Shown here in pieces: positions 44,769-55,624 of a DNA stretch of 64,000 nt. Position 1 is the stretch's first letter, and each line of letters starts with the position of its first letter. The stretch lies in the NCBI GenBank assembly GCA_963722495.1, contig CAVRND010000021.1:186001-250000 (forward strand). The letters run 5' to 3'. The notes under the pieces were generated by a model. That model did no database searches. It was not told where the DNA came from and saw only the letters and a list, made by a program, of their open reading frames with translations. Source of the DNA: Hyphomicrobium_A sp963722495 (GTDB taxonomy: Bacteria > Pseudomonadota > Alphaproteobacteria > Rhizobiales > Hyphomicrobiaceae). Position numbers and translations under genes: made by a program.

Positions 44769-45700
44769 TGGCCGTGGCATTGGAACGCAAGAGCCGGCTG
44801 CTCGGGGCCGGTGAGATCGACGTCTCATTCGAGTTCTTCCCGCCCAAGACGGAGAAGATGGAGCAAGCGCTGTGGAGCGCCGTGGAGCGTTTGGCACCGC
44901 TGCGCCCAGAATTCGTCTCCGTCACCTATGGCGCCGGTGGCTCGACGCGCGAGCGTACGCACAACACGGTGGTACGCATCGTCAATGAGACGGCGCTGAA
45001 GCCGGCCGCGCATCTCACCTGTGTCGCGGCCTCGAAGGAAGAGGTCAATGCCGTCGCCAAGGACTATTGGGAGTCAGGCGTGCGCCATATCGTGGCCCTG
45101 CGCGGCGATCCTGCCGGCGGTCCCGGCACCTCCTATGAGCCGCACGCCGGCGGCTACATCAACGCCGCCGATCTGGTTGCCGGCCTGAAGCGCATCGCGC
45201 CGTTCGAAGTGTCCGTGGCCGGCTATCCCGAGAACCATCCCGAGAGTTTGTCGCCTGCTGCCGACATGGACAACCTCAAGGCCAAGGTCGATGCCGGGGC
45301 CGACCGTATCATCACCCAGTTCGGCTTTGACAACACGCACTACCTCCGCTTCCTGGAGCGGGCGCGCGCCGCGGGCATCTGGATCCCGATCATCCCCGGC
45401 ATCGTGCCTATCCATAATTTCAAGCAGGTCGCCGCCTTTGCGAACCGCGCCGGCGCCAGCATGCCGTCTTGGCTTGCGCGCCGCTTCGATGGCCTCGAGG
45501 ACGATCCGGCGACCAGCCATCTGGTGGCTGCGGCCGTCGCCACCGAGCAGGCCATGGACCTGGTTGATGAAGGCGTGAAGAAGTTCCATTTCTACACCCT
45601 CAACCGCGCCGATCTCGTGTACGCGATCTGCCACCTGCTGGGCCTGCGCCCGCATGCGGCGGCGGCCAGCGCGCCGGTCAAAGCGCGCGCGGCAGGGTAA
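44768..45700 (+). CDS. metF: Methylenetetrahydrofolate reductase
   Basis: Reduces 5,10-methylene-THF to 5-methyl-THF, the methyl donor for methionine synthase; 310 residues. The ATG at 44768 follows the stop of the previous gene (TGATG) and is chosen over the GTG three bases upstream. Motifs: IDVSFEFFPPKTEKMEQALW with the catalytic Glu, FVSVTYGAGGSTRERTHNT, HLTCVAASKEEVN, HIVALRGDP, VSVAGYPENHPES, DAGADRIITQFGFD, IPIIPGIVPIHNFKQV, and HFYTLNRADLVYAIC. FAD-binding and folate residues are all present. Second gene of the four-gene methionine operon. Confidence 0.95.
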   Translation: MAVALERKSRLLGAGEIDVSFEFFPPKTEKMEQALWSAVERLAPLRPEFVSVTYGAGGSTRERTHNTVVRIVNETALKPAAHLTCVAASKEEVNAVAKDYWESGVRHIVALRGDPAGGPGTSYEPHAGGYINAADLVAGLKRIAPFEVSVAGYPENHPESLSPAADMDNLKAKVDAGADRIITQFGFDNTHYLRFLERARAAGIWIPIIPGIVPIHNFKQVAAFANRAGASMPSWLARRFDGLEDDPATSHLVAAAVATEQAMDLVDEGVKKFHFYTLNRADLVYAICHLLGLRPHAAAASAPVKARAAG

Positions 45701-45712
45701 GGAGTTCATTTG

Positions 45713-46774
45713 ATGCAGAGAAAGCCGACATTTGACGCGCTGACGGCTGCGGCCGACAAGCGCATCCTCATTATCGACGGCGCCATGGGCACCATGATCC
45801 AGCGCTACAAGCTGGACGAGGACGGCTATCGCGGCGTGCGCTTCAAGGACTGGCAGCGGGACGTCAAGGGCAACAACGACCTGTTGGTGCTAACGCAGCC
45901 GCAGATCATCGGAAAGATCCACGAGGAGTACTTGGAAGCCGGCGCCGACATCCTCGAGACCAATACGTTCAATGCGCAGCGCATCTCGCTGGCTGACTAC
46001 GGCATGGAGGAACTGGCGTACGAGATGAACGTGGCCGCCGCCAAGATCGCCCGAGCGGCTGCCGACAAGTGGAACAAGAAGACGCCCGATAAGCTGCGCT
46101 TCGTCGCGGGAGCAGTGGGGCCGACCAACCGTACCGCATCCATCTCACCGAGGGTCAGCGACCCCGGTTACCGCAACGTCGACTTCGACGAGCTACGCGA
46201 AGCCTACAAGGAGCAGGTGCGCGGGCTGATCGATGGCGGCGCCGACATCATCCTGATCGAGACCATCTTCGATACGCTCAACGCCAAGGCGGCCGGCGTG
46301 GCGACGCTCGAGGTGTTCGAGGAAAAGGACATCGAGCTGCCGATGATGATTTCCGGCACCATTACCGATCTCTCCGGGCGCACGCTGTCGGGGCAGACGG
46401 CGGAGGCGTTCTGGTACTCCATGCGCCACCTAAAGCCGTTTTCGATCGGGTTGAACTGCGCGCTCGGCGCCGACCTGATGCGGCCCTATCTGGCCGAGCT
46501 GGCGGCGGTCGCGGACGCGCGCGTCTCGGCCTATCCCAACGCGGGGCTGCCCAACGCGATGGGTGAATACGACGAGAGCCCGCACGATATGGCGTGCGAT
46601 ATGGAGCCATGGGCCAAGGACGGTATTGTCAACATCGTCGGCGGCTGCTGCGGCTCGACGCCTGACCACATCCGCCACATCGCCGAGCACGTCGAAGCGC
46701 ATCCGCCGCGTAAGATTCCCCACATCGCGCCGAAGATGCGTCTCTCCGGCCTCGAACCCTTCGTCCACGGGTGA
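45713..46774 (+). CDS. metH: Methionine synthase, homocysteine-binding part (split MetH)
   Basis: 353 residues equal to the first module of cobalamin-dependent methionine synthase, which activates homocysteine on zinc. The ATG at 45713 has AAGGAG at the right distance; the TTG before it is less likely. Motifs: ILIIDGAMGTMIQRYKLDE, LVLTQPQIIGKIHEEYLEAGADILETNTFNA, GAVGPTNRTASISPRVSDPGYRNVDFDEL, IGLNCALGADLMRPYLAEL with the first Zn Cys, and NIVGGCCGSTPDHIRHIAE with the two remaining Zn Cys. The folate, cobalamin and activation modules are in the next gene, separated by an intergenic repeat. The split form is found in several Hyphomicrobiales. Confidence 0.93.
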   Translation: MQRKPTFDALTAAADKRILIIDGAMGTMIQRYKLDEDGYRGVRFKDWQRDVKGNNDLLVLTQPQIIGKIHEEYLEAGADILETNTFNAQRISLADYGMEELAYEMNVAAAKIARAAADKWNKKTPDKLRFVAGAVGPTNRTASISPRVSDPGYRNVDFDELREAYKEQVRGLIDGGADIILIETIFDTLNAKAAGVATLEVFEEKDIELPMMISGTITDLSGRTLSGQTAEAFWYSMRHLKPFSIGLNCALGADLMRPYLAELAAVADARVSAYPNAGLPNAMGEYDESPHDMACDMEPWAKDGIVNIVGGCCGSTPDHIRHIAEHVEAHPPRKIPHIAPKMRLSGLEPFVHG

Positions 46775-46809
46775 CCATGGCTTCGGTCCTCCTGACAAAG
46801 GCACGCGAG

Positions 46810-46925
46810 CACTTTTTCCCTCCCCCTTGACGGGGGAGGGACGGGGAGGGGGTGGTGCTCAAGCGTTTGGGTTCCTGCACACCCCCCACCCCAACCCTCC
46901 CCCGCAAGGGGGGAGGGAACACCAG
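46810..46925. repeat. Intergenic C/G-rich palindromic repeat between the two metH parts
   Basis: Two hairpins: CCCTCCCCC-TTGA-CGGGGGAGGG (about 46818-46840) and CCCTCCCCC-GCAA-GGGGGGAGGG (about 46897-46919). Between them GGGGAGGGGGTGG and CCACCCCAACCCTCCCC are complementary, so the whole block can fold as one long structure. I recall such dispersed palindromes as common in alphaproteobacterial genomes. The element inserts in an operon without a visible terminator T run. Confidence 0.7.
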
Positions 46926-46953
46926 AGATTCCCCGTGCCGAAGGCGAGCAAGA

Positions 46954-49647
<2,694 letters not shown>

Positions 49648-49671
49648 TCGCCGCCGCGTGCTGGAAATGAC

Positions 49672-49699
49672 AAAGGCGCGGAGGTTTCCCCGCGCCTTT
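49672..49699 (+). terminator. Terminator of the methionine operon
   Basis: AAAGGCGCGG, loop AGGTTTCC, CCGCGCCTTT, with a further run CAAATTT. The A/T flanks would also allow termination in the opposite direction, where a 27-residue gene ends. Confidence 0.8.
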
Positions 49700-49762
49700 C
49701 AAATTTCAGAGCTCGTGCCGGACGAGACCGTCGGGGCGGAAGCTTCCTGTCGCGTGCGCTGT

Positions 49763-49846
49763 CTATACGACGCCGAATACGATCGCAGCGATGAAGCCGA
49801 AAGAAAGCAGCGCAGCAAGCACGTTCAGTCGCACCACCAGTTCCAT
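49763..49846 (-). CDS. 27-residue membrane peptide
   Basis: MELVVRLNVLAALLSFGFIA followed by AIVFGVV and a stop. GGGAGG is five bases before the ATG. A single short basic/acidic head precedes a hydrophobic helix of about 19 residues, typical of small single-pass membrane proteins. The convergent bidirectional terminator at 49672-49699 lies directly downstream. Codons are used as in neighbouring genes. Function unknown. Confidence 0.5.
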   Translation of the reverse strand: MELVVRLNVLAALLSFGFIAAIVFGVV

Positions 49847-49847
49847 C

Positions 49848-50218
49848 GTCGCCTCCCAGATATGCGGCCGCCTTTTGTGGCAGCTCGATTTGCGGCACGC
49901 GGAAACGCGGAAAGCCGTGCCGAAGTTCAAAGCGTAAGTTGGCTGCGAAGTTTCTGCCAAGCGAATTATTTTTTGCGTTGCAGGGAACCAGCGCGCGTCT
50001 TTGGAGTGGCCCTGATCGCGATGCTCTGGCGGCCGGGACACACCCGGTGTGCTCCGCGCGCCCGCGTCATCGCCGTGCGCGAGCAACGGCGGTGGCGCTC
50101 CGGTCAGCACAAATGCATCACTTGCCGTGCGCACCCATACAACGGATCGCATTCGCCGGGTGGCTAGCCGCGTGCTGCGCTGCGAGACTAGATTGTTCGA
50201 ATTTGCGGAGGATTGCAG
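49848..50218. other. Intergenic region upstream of the acuI-like gene
   Basis: About 370 bases. Probably contains the promoters of the 27-residue gene (minus) and the oxidoreductase (plus). AT-rich segment near 49950-49980. No other gene seen. Confidence 0.45.
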
Positions 50219-51202
50219 ATGAGTGGCTACAACGCGCTTCTCTTGAGTCGCGCCGAGGGTGGATTGAGCGCGGCGTGGACGCCGATGCAGGACGCCGACC
50301 TTGGCGATGGCGACGTCACGGTGGCCGTCACTCACTCGACGATCAACTTCAAGGACGGGCTGGTGCTCACCGGACGGCTGCCGGGCATGCGCTTGCCACT
50401 TGTGCCGGGCGTCGACTTTGCGGGTTCGGTGATCGCGTCGACGCATGCCGGCTTGGCCCCTGGCGACGACGTGATCCTCAACGGCTGGGGCTGCGGCGAA
50501 CGGCGTCCCGGCGGATACGCGCAGCGCGCACGCGTGCCGGGCGACTGGCTGATCAAGCGTCCCAGCGTCTTCACCAACGCCGAGACCATGGCCATCGGCA
50601 CGGCCGGCTACACCGCGATGCTGTGCGTGATGGCGCTGGAAGCGAACGGCGTGACGCCCGACAAGGGCCCGGTGCTCGTCACCGGCGCGGCCGGCGGCGT
50701 GGGCAGCGTCGCCGTCGCGCTGCTGCACAAGCTCGGCTATCGCGTCATCGCATCGACGGGGCGTCCGCAGGAAGCCGACTATCTGCGCGGCCTCGGCGCT
50801 TCCGAGATCATCGCCCGCGATGAGCTGTCGTCGGCGGGGCGGCCGCTCGGTAAAGAGCGCTGGGCAGGCGCCATCGACGTGGCCGGCTCGCACACATTGG
50901 CGAACGCTATTGCGATGACGCAATACGGCGGCTGCGTCGCCGCCACGGGGCTGGCGCAAGGTCTCGACCTGCCGATGTCGGTGGCGCCGTTCATCCTGCG
51001 CGGCATCACGCTCGCCGGCATCGACAGCGTCATGGCGCCGAGGGAGAAGCGCGTGCGCGCCTGGGAACGTCTCGCGACCGATCTCGACCGCGGCAAGCTG
51101 GCGGAGCTGACGGTGACGCGACCGCTCGCAGATGTGGTGGCGCTGGCGCCGGAGATTCTCGCCGGCAAGGTGCGCGGCCGCGTCGTGCTCGAAGTCGGCT
51201 GA
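50219..51202 (+). CDS. MDR oxidoreductase, YhdH/AcuI (acrylyl-CoA reductase) family
   Basis: 327-residue zinc-independent quinone oxidoreductase-like enzyme; AcuI reduces acryloyl-CoA to propionyl-CoA with NADPH. The ATG at 50219 has GGAG nine bases upstream. Motifs: VTVAVTHSTINFKDGLVLTGR, MRLPLVPGVDFAGSVI, LNGWGCGERRPGGYAQRARV, MAIGTAGYTAMLCVMALE, and the NADPH Rossmann LVTGAAGGVGSVAVALLHKLGY. The last block, LPMSVAPFILRGITLAGIDSV, is specific to this family. Convergent with the GNAT gene. Intact. Confidence 0.92.
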   Translation: MSGYNALLLSRAEGGLSAAWTPMQDADLGDGDVTVAVTHSTINFKDGLVLTGRLPGMRLPLVPGVDFAGSVIASTHAGLAPGDDVILNGWGCGERRPGGYAQRARVPGDWLIKRPSVFTNAETMAIGTAGYTAMLCVMALEANGVTPDKGPVLVTGAAGGVGSVAVALLHKLGYRVIASTGRPQEADYLRGLGASEIIARDELSSAGRPLGKERWAGAIDVAGSHTLANAIAMTQYGGCVAATGLAQGLDLPMSVAPFILRGITLAGIDSVMAPREKRVRAWERLATDLDRGKLAELTVTRPLADVVALAPEILAGKVRGRVVLEVG

Positions 51203-51203
51203 G

Positions 51204-51719
51204 CTAGACGAGCCGCTTGCGCATGAGGATTTCGGCGCGGCCGTCCCAGGCGAGATCGTCGAGCGTCGCGATCTGCCTGAAGCCGAAGCGCTCGTAGAGG
51301 CGTATGGCGCCGGTGTTGATCTCGGAGGCCGCGACCCACAGGTTGCGCTCCTTGGCGGCGCGCGCTTCGCGCTCCATCCAGGCCAGGAACGCGCCGCCGA
51401 TGCCGCGACCCTGCGCTTCCGGCACGACCGCCAGAAATTGGAGATAGGGTCCGCGCAGCCAGCCCGGACGAACGACAGCGGCGCCGGCAACGGCGCCGTC
51501 GATGCTCAAGGCCAAGCGGCGGGCGCCCGGCTCATGCCCCGCGAGGAACGCACTGAGCGTCGCGGCCGCGTAGCCGTAAGCGGCCCAAGGATCGATGCCG
51601 GCGAATACCGCGCCCAGACGTTCCCCTTCAGCAGGAGAGAGCGGCGCGACGATCAGCGTGCTGCCGTCGTGCGTCGCCAGCTCGTAGCGCGCGTCATCGA
51701 ACGTCGCCGGACCGCTCAT
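51204..51719 (-). CDS. GNAT family N-acetyltransferase
   Basis: 171-residue acetyl-CoA transferase. The start at 51719 (MSGPATFDDARYELATHDG) overlaps the stop of the upstream deacetylase gene by four bases (ATGA), which supports it against the longer open frame. The acetyl-CoA site is LQFLAVVPEAQGRGIGGAFLAWME (Q/R-x-x-G-x-G/A), followed by LWVAASEINTGAIRLYERFGFRQIA, the GNAT C-terminal motif. The substrate is unknown; coupling with a polysaccharide deacetylase could hint at amino-sugar modification but is not evidence. Confidence 0.9.
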   Translation of the reverse strand: MSGPATFDDARYELATHDGSTLIVAPLSPAEGERLGAVFAGIDPWAAYGYAAATLSAFLAGHEPGARRLALSIDGAVAGAAVVRPGWLRGPYLQFLAVVPEAQGRGIGGAFLAWMEREARAAKERNLWVAASEINTGAIRLYERFGFRQIATLDDLAWDGRAEILMRKRLV

Positions 51720-52745
51720 TGCAGGCGCGTCTTGGTCTTTTGCAGCAATGGGTGCGGGCCCTTCACGACATTGTCGTAGCGGTTGGTATCGCCCGGCCGG
51801 CTGTCGTAGCAGTCGGGCGCGATCACCGGCTCCCCGGCCGCGATCAGCTCTGAAACCGTGACGAACTCGAAGCCCATGTTGCGCAGCTTGGTGATGGCGA
51901 GCGGCAGCGCCTCCGCCGTATGCCAGCCGCGCCCGTTGGCGTGGTTGACGATGATCGAGCCCGGTCGCGCATGGCTCATGGCGCGCACGATGGCGGCGGC
52001 GGGCTGCTGTGGCGCCGGATCGCCGGTCGAGATGTCCCACTGAATGGCGCGCAGGCCCTGGTCGTGCACTTCGCGCAGGGCGCGGTCGTTACAGGCGCCG
52101 TACGGAAAGCGGAATAGGTTCATGCGCGGCGCCACGCTCTGCATCGCCGTGGGCTGTGCCGCCGCGCACTGCGATTGGGCGAGCCGCGTGCGGATGGCTT
52201 CGTAGGCCCGTTGCGGCCCGATGACCTCGTCGTGCAGGCGCTTACCTTGCAGGAGCCGAAGATTGCGGTGCGCTTCCGAATGGTTGCCGATCTCGAACAG
52301 CGGATCGGCCATCAGTTGCTGGGCCCGCTGCTCGTGCGAGCGCATCCACTTGCCGCCGGCGAAGAAGGTCGCCTTGACGTTCTCGCGGCGCAGATAGTCG
52401 ATGATGGCGCCGTCGTATCCGGCAATTTCGCCCGGCTGCTCGCACAGGTCGAATGTCAGCGCCACGAGTTTGCGCCCCGGCGGCAGCTTCACGCGCCGGA
52501 TCGCGCCGACGGCGTCGGACGGCGCACCCTCGGACGGGGCGACGATCCAACCTTGCGCAGGCGGTGCATCGAAGCTGCGATCGCCCTTGCGGGCGGCTTT
52601 CTCGTTCGGCTTGGCGGCAAGCTCGGCCGGAGCCCAGCACGCGTTGAGCAGAGTCCTGTCATCGGCAGCTACCGGTAGACGTTGCGCGCGCCAGAAGGCA
52701 CACGGCCATCCCGCTGAACGCCACCAATCCGGCCACGCGACGCAT
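51716..52745 (-). pseudogene. Polysaccharide deacetylase family protein, one frameshift near N-terminus
   Basis: NodB-homology enzyme expected to remove acetyl groups from a polysaccharide. The 258 residues from 52492 are clean, and the N-terminal 85 residues (signal-like MRRVAGLVAFSGMAVCLLA, then one frame over VAADDRTLLNACWAPAELA and APPAQGWIVAPSEGAP) need one indel near 52680. GAGGAG precedes the ATG at 52745. Motif 1 is ALTFDLCEQPGEIAGYDG, with Leu in place of the second metal-binding Asp of T-F-D-D. Motif 2 is EIGNHSEAHRN. Motif 3 is NLFRFPYGACNDRAL. The final part has SIIVNHANGRGWHTAEAL. The F-D-L-C-E form seems to define a subfamily in this order. Coupled to the GNAT gene. Confidence 0.85.
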
Positions 52746-52769
52746 CACATCTACTCCTCAGCGGCCATC

Positions 52770-53570
52770 TCAGCGGCCCTGAAAGCGCGGCTTGCGCTTC
52801 TCCTTGAACGCGAGCCGTCCTTCGGCGTAGTCCTCGCTGTCAAAGCAGGCGGCGACGGCCGCATCCAGTGACGCGAGGTCGGGCGTCTGCGGATTGCGCA
52901 CCAGCTCGTCGATCGTGCGTTTGGCGGCACGGACCGTCAGCGGTGCGTTGGCGGCGATGTCGCCGGCAAGCGCCCGTGTTGTCGCTTCTAGCTCGGCGGC
53001 GGGTACCGCCGTGTTAACAAGTCCTATCGTCAGTGCCTCTGCAACTTTGAAGCGCCTTCCGGTGAACAGCATCTCCTTGGCTTTGGCCGGCGGCACGGCC
53101 GCCAGAAGAGGGCGCACCCAGCGGGCATTGTAGCCGAGGCCTAGCTTGGCGGCGGGAATGGCGAACTCGGCGACATCGTCGGCAAGCCGGATATCGGCGC
53201 ACAGCGCGATGGCCAAGCCGCCACCGAGGCAGAAGCCGTGGATCATGGCGATGGTGGGCTTGGCGCACCCGCTCAGCGCCCGGAAGGCCGCGTCATTGAG
53301 GGCGTCATACGCCGCCGCGGCATCGCCCGCCCGTGCACTGTCGAATTCGGAGATGTCGGCGCCGGCTGAAAAGGCGCGCGTTCCCGCGCCCCGCAGCACG
53401 ATGACGCGGATGCCCGGATCGGCCACGGCGGCGGCAATAACCTCGGGGACAGCCTTCCACATGCCGGCGGTAAAGGCGTTCATGCGCGCCGGATTGCTGG
53501 CGATGACGAAGCCGATGTCCCCGTCGCGCTCCAAGCGCAGCTCGGGCGTCCCGGAGGGCGTATCTGGCAT
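52770..53570 (-). CDS. Enoyl-CoA hydratase/isomerase family protein
   Basis: 266-residue crotonase-fold enzyme. Conserved parts: GFVIASNPARMNAFTAGMW, VIVLRGAGTRAFSAGADISEF with the oxyanion-hole A-G-A-D-I, PTIAMIHGFCLGGGLAIALCADIRLA with the second oxyanion-hole Gly, and AIPAAKLGLGYN. The catalytic Glu expected after GGG-x-x-x-A is replaced by other residues, so hydratase activity is uncertain and the protein could be another crotonase. Ends LAFKEKRKPRFQGR, typical of the family. Intact. It is followed, on the same strand, by the deacetylase operon. Confidence 0.9.
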   Translation of the reverse strand: MPDTPSGTPELRLERDGDIGFVIASNPARMNAFTAGMWKAVPEVIAAAVADPGIRVIVLRGAGTRAFSAGADISEFDSARAGDAAAAYDALNDAAFRALSGCAKPTIAMIHGFCLGGGLAIALCADIRLADDVAEFAIPAAKLGLGYNARWVRPLLAAVPPAKAKEMLFTGRRFKVAEALTIGLVNTAVPAAELEATTRALAGDIAANAPLTVRAAKRTIDELVRNPQTPDLASLDAAVAACFDSEDYAEGRLAFKEKRKPRFQGR

Positions 53571-53790
53571 GGGAATTCCTTCTTGGCGCTGGGCGTTATA
53601 GAGCGCGAACGGCCCTCAGCCGCAATCGGGCGCTTCGTCTCAACGGGCACCCGGCCGCCCGCGAGCGGCGGAAACTTAAAAGCCTCCGGCGCTGGAAGGC
53701 GTTGACGGCGCGACGGCATATTTGTACCCCGGTCAGAGCCGGGATGCGGCCCGGCCCAGGGACACGCGCGATCGGCGCGAGGAGTTCGAA

Positions 53791-54625
53791 ATGGCAGCCA
53801 AGACGCTTACGGCGGCCGACGGTAAGGTGCAGGCCTACGATCCGATCTGGTCGGAGATCCGCCGCGAGGCGACGAGCGCCATGGCGTCGGAGCCGGCGCT
53901 CGGCAGCTTCATCTTTGCGACGCTGCTGAGCCACGACCGGCTCGAGGACGCGATCTGCCATCGGCTGGCGCAGCGCCTCGATCATTCCGAGGTCGAGGCA
54001 GTGCTCATCAATCAGACGTTCCAGTCGGTGCTCGACAAGCGCCCCGAGCTGGGCGGCATCTTCCGCGCCGACCTCGCCGCCGTGTTCGAGCGCGACCCGG
54101 CGTGCAATCGCTACATCGATCCGCTGCTGTACTTCAAAGGCTTCCACGCGTTGGCGACGCACCGCTTCGCCAACGCGCTGTGGCACGACGGGCGTCGCGA
54201 CTTCGCGCTTGTTCCTGCAGAGCCAATCCTCGCGCACCTTCGGCGTCGACATCCATCCGGCCGCCAAGTTCGGCCAGGGCATCATGATCGACCACGCCAC
54301 GGGCATCGTCATCGGCGAGACGGCGCAGGTGGGCAACAACTGCTCGTTCCTGCACGGCGTTACGCTCGGCGGCAGCGGCAAGGAGACGGGCGACCGGCAT
54401 CCGAAGATCGGCGAGAGCGTGCTGATCGGCGCCGGCGCCAAGGTGCTTGGCAACATAACGGTCGGCGACGGCTCGCGCATTGCGGCCGGTAGTGTCGTTC
54501 TGACCGCCGTTCCGGCGCACGTGACGGTGGCGGGCGTTCCGGCCAAGATCGTCGGATCGGCCGGCAGCGCCGAGCCCGCGCTCGAGATGGAACAAACCTG
54601 GGTCGACGATTTCGGCGGCCTGTGA
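53791..54625 (+). pseudogene. cysE: Serine O-acetyltransferase, one frameshift
   Basis: First committed step of cysteine synthesis: serine plus acetyl-CoA to O-acetylserine. The ATG at 53791 is preceded by GAGGAG. The N-terminal helical domain is intact: YDPIWSEIRREATSAMASEP, FATLLSHDRLEDAICHRLA, and LLYFKGFHALATHRFANAL. One extra T near 54211 (DFAL | FLQSQ) shifts the frame. The left-handed beta-helix follows: FGVDIHPAAKFGQGIMIDHATGIVIGETAQVG, with the catalytic His, then NNCSFLHGVTLGGSGKETGDRHP. The end is LEMEQTWVDDFGGL. Corrected length is about 277, normal. A sequencing error is the likeliest reason. Confidence 0.9.
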
Positions 54626-54672
54626 GTTTAGCCAGATAAACTTCAACGGCGGCGGGCTTCGAGCACGCCGCG

Positions 54673-54750
54673 CTAGTGTCCCGATTCCGAAGTTCGCCGG
54701 TGTTCGCTGCTTGGGCCAGGAGCGAACTTCGGAATCATAAGGGACACTAG
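54673..54750. repeat. Long inverted repeat 1 with CTAGTGT ends
   Basis: Left arm CTAGTGTCCC-GATTCCGAAGTTCGC (54673-54697); right arm GCGAACTTCGGAATC-ataa-GGGACACTAG (54722-54750). The arms are exactly complementary over 25 bases apart from a four-base bulge. The loop is about 24 bases. It can form a strong cruciform or hairpin and lies 48 bases downstream of cysE. Confidence 0.9.
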
Positions 54751-54763
54751 AAACATAGACTTG

Positions 54764-54839
54764 CTAGTGTGATTCAGATCGAGAAATTCGCTCATCACCT
54801 AGCCGCTAGCACCTACGAATTTCTCGATCATCACACTAG
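54764..54839. repeat. Long inverted repeat 2 with CTAGTGT ends
   Basis: Left arm CTAGTGTGAT-tca-GATCGAGAAATTCG (54764-54790); right arm CGAATTTCTCGATCATCACACTAG (54816-54839). The arms are complementary over 24 bases except a three-base bulge. It has the same size, the same ends and the same place for the bulge as repeat 1, and is 13 bases away. The pair looks like two members of one repeat family side by side. Confidence 0.9.
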
Positions 54840-54852
54840 GGAGACCACGCAC

Positions 54853-55068
54853 GTGAACCAGGAAGAAGTTGCCCGCCTGCAGGCTTATCTGCGCAAGACG
54901 TTCGGTACGCCGTCGCTCGAGGTGCGCTTGCGGCCGAAGAAGAAGGATAGCGCCGAGGTCTTCGTCAATGGCGAGTTCATCGCCGTGCTGTTCCGCGAAG
55001 AGGAAGAGGGCGAGGTCTCCTACCAGTTCCAGATGGCAATCCTCGACCTCGATCTCGAGCAGGCCTGA
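54853..55068 (+). CDS. DUF3126 family protein
   Basis: 71-residue protein of a family known mostly from alphaproteobacteria, function unknown. The start is the GTG at 54853 (VNQEEVARLQAYLRKTFGTP), with GGGAGACC upstream; the longer frame from 54769 starts inside the second inverted repeat and is not credible. Core motifs: LEVRLRPKKKDSAEVFVNGEF, IAVLFREEEEGEVSYQFQMAILDLDLE. The compact alternating strand pattern is the family domain. Seven bases separate it from the carbonic anhydrase gene, so the two probably form an operon. Confidence 0.85.
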   Translation: MNQEEVARLQAYLRKTFGTPSLEVRLRPKKKDSAEVFVNGEFIAVLFREEEEGEVSYQFQMAILDLDLEQA

Positions 55069-55074
55069 TCCTTC

Positions 55075-55605
55075 ATGTCGCTGTATGAGTTGGACGGCGT
55101 CCGTGTCGAAACGCCGGGCGAGGGCCGCTACTGGGTCGCGCCCAGCGCCGTCCTCATCGGCAAGGTGATCCTCGAGGAGGATGCGAGCGTCTGGTTCGGC
55201 AGCGTGCTGCGCGGCGACAACGAGCCCATCCGCATCGGCGCGCGCTCGAATGTGCAGGAAGGCTGCGTGCTGCACACCGATCCGGGCTATCCGCTCGAGG
55301 TCGGGGCAGACTGCACCATCGGCCACATGGTGATGCTGCACGGCTGCACGATCGGACGTGGCAGTCTCATCGGCATCGGCTCGATCATTCTCAACGGCGC
55401 GCAGATTGGCGAGGAATGCCTGATCGGCGCCAACACGCTGATCGCCGAGGGCAAGGTGATCCCGCCGCGCTCGATGGTGCTCGGCTCGCCCGGCAAGATC
55501 ATCCGCCAGCTATCGGACGAGGACGCGCAGCGCTTCGGCGGCGCAGCGGGGCGCTACGTGAAGAATTGGAAGCGGTTTGCGGCAGGGATGAAGCCGCAGG
55601 CGTGA
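55075..55605 (+). CDS. Gamma carbonic anhydrase family protein
   Basis: 176-residue left-handed beta-helix protein. Hexapeptide repeats run through PSAVLIGKVILEEDASVWFGSVLRGD, EPIRIGARSNVQEGCVLHTDPGYP, ADCTIGHMVMLHGCTIGRGS and IGSIILNGAQIGEECLIGANT. The zinc-ligand His residues are in V-L-H-T-D and G-H-M-V-M-L-H-G. The C-terminal helix ends in VKNWKRFAAGMKPQA. Members may hydrate CO2 or serve as acyltransferase-like scaffolds. Intact; second gene of the DUF3126 operon. Confidence 0.92.
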   Translation: MSLYELDGVRVETPGEGRYWVAPSAVLIGKVILEEDASVWFGSVLRGDNEPIRIGARSNVQEGCVLHTDPGYPLEVGADCTIGHMVMLHGCTIGRGSLIGIGSIILNGAQIGEECLIGANTLIAEGKVIPPRSMVLGSPGKIIRQLSDEDAQRFGGAAGRYVKNWKRFAAGMKPQA

Positions 55606-55624
55606 GCCGCCTGCGGGCTTTGCG
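55592..55624. terminator. Bidirectional terminator between convergent genes
   Basis: AGCCGCAGGCG and CGCCTGCGGGCT pair around the carbonic anhydrase stop codon with one bulged base, followed by TTTG. It would serve this gene and the convergent peptidase gene that ends at 55625. Confidence 0.5.

Noticed and set aside
54769..54852. Longer start for the DUF3126 protein
   Set aside because: The added residues come from the second inverted repeat, and the family starts at the GTG at 54853.
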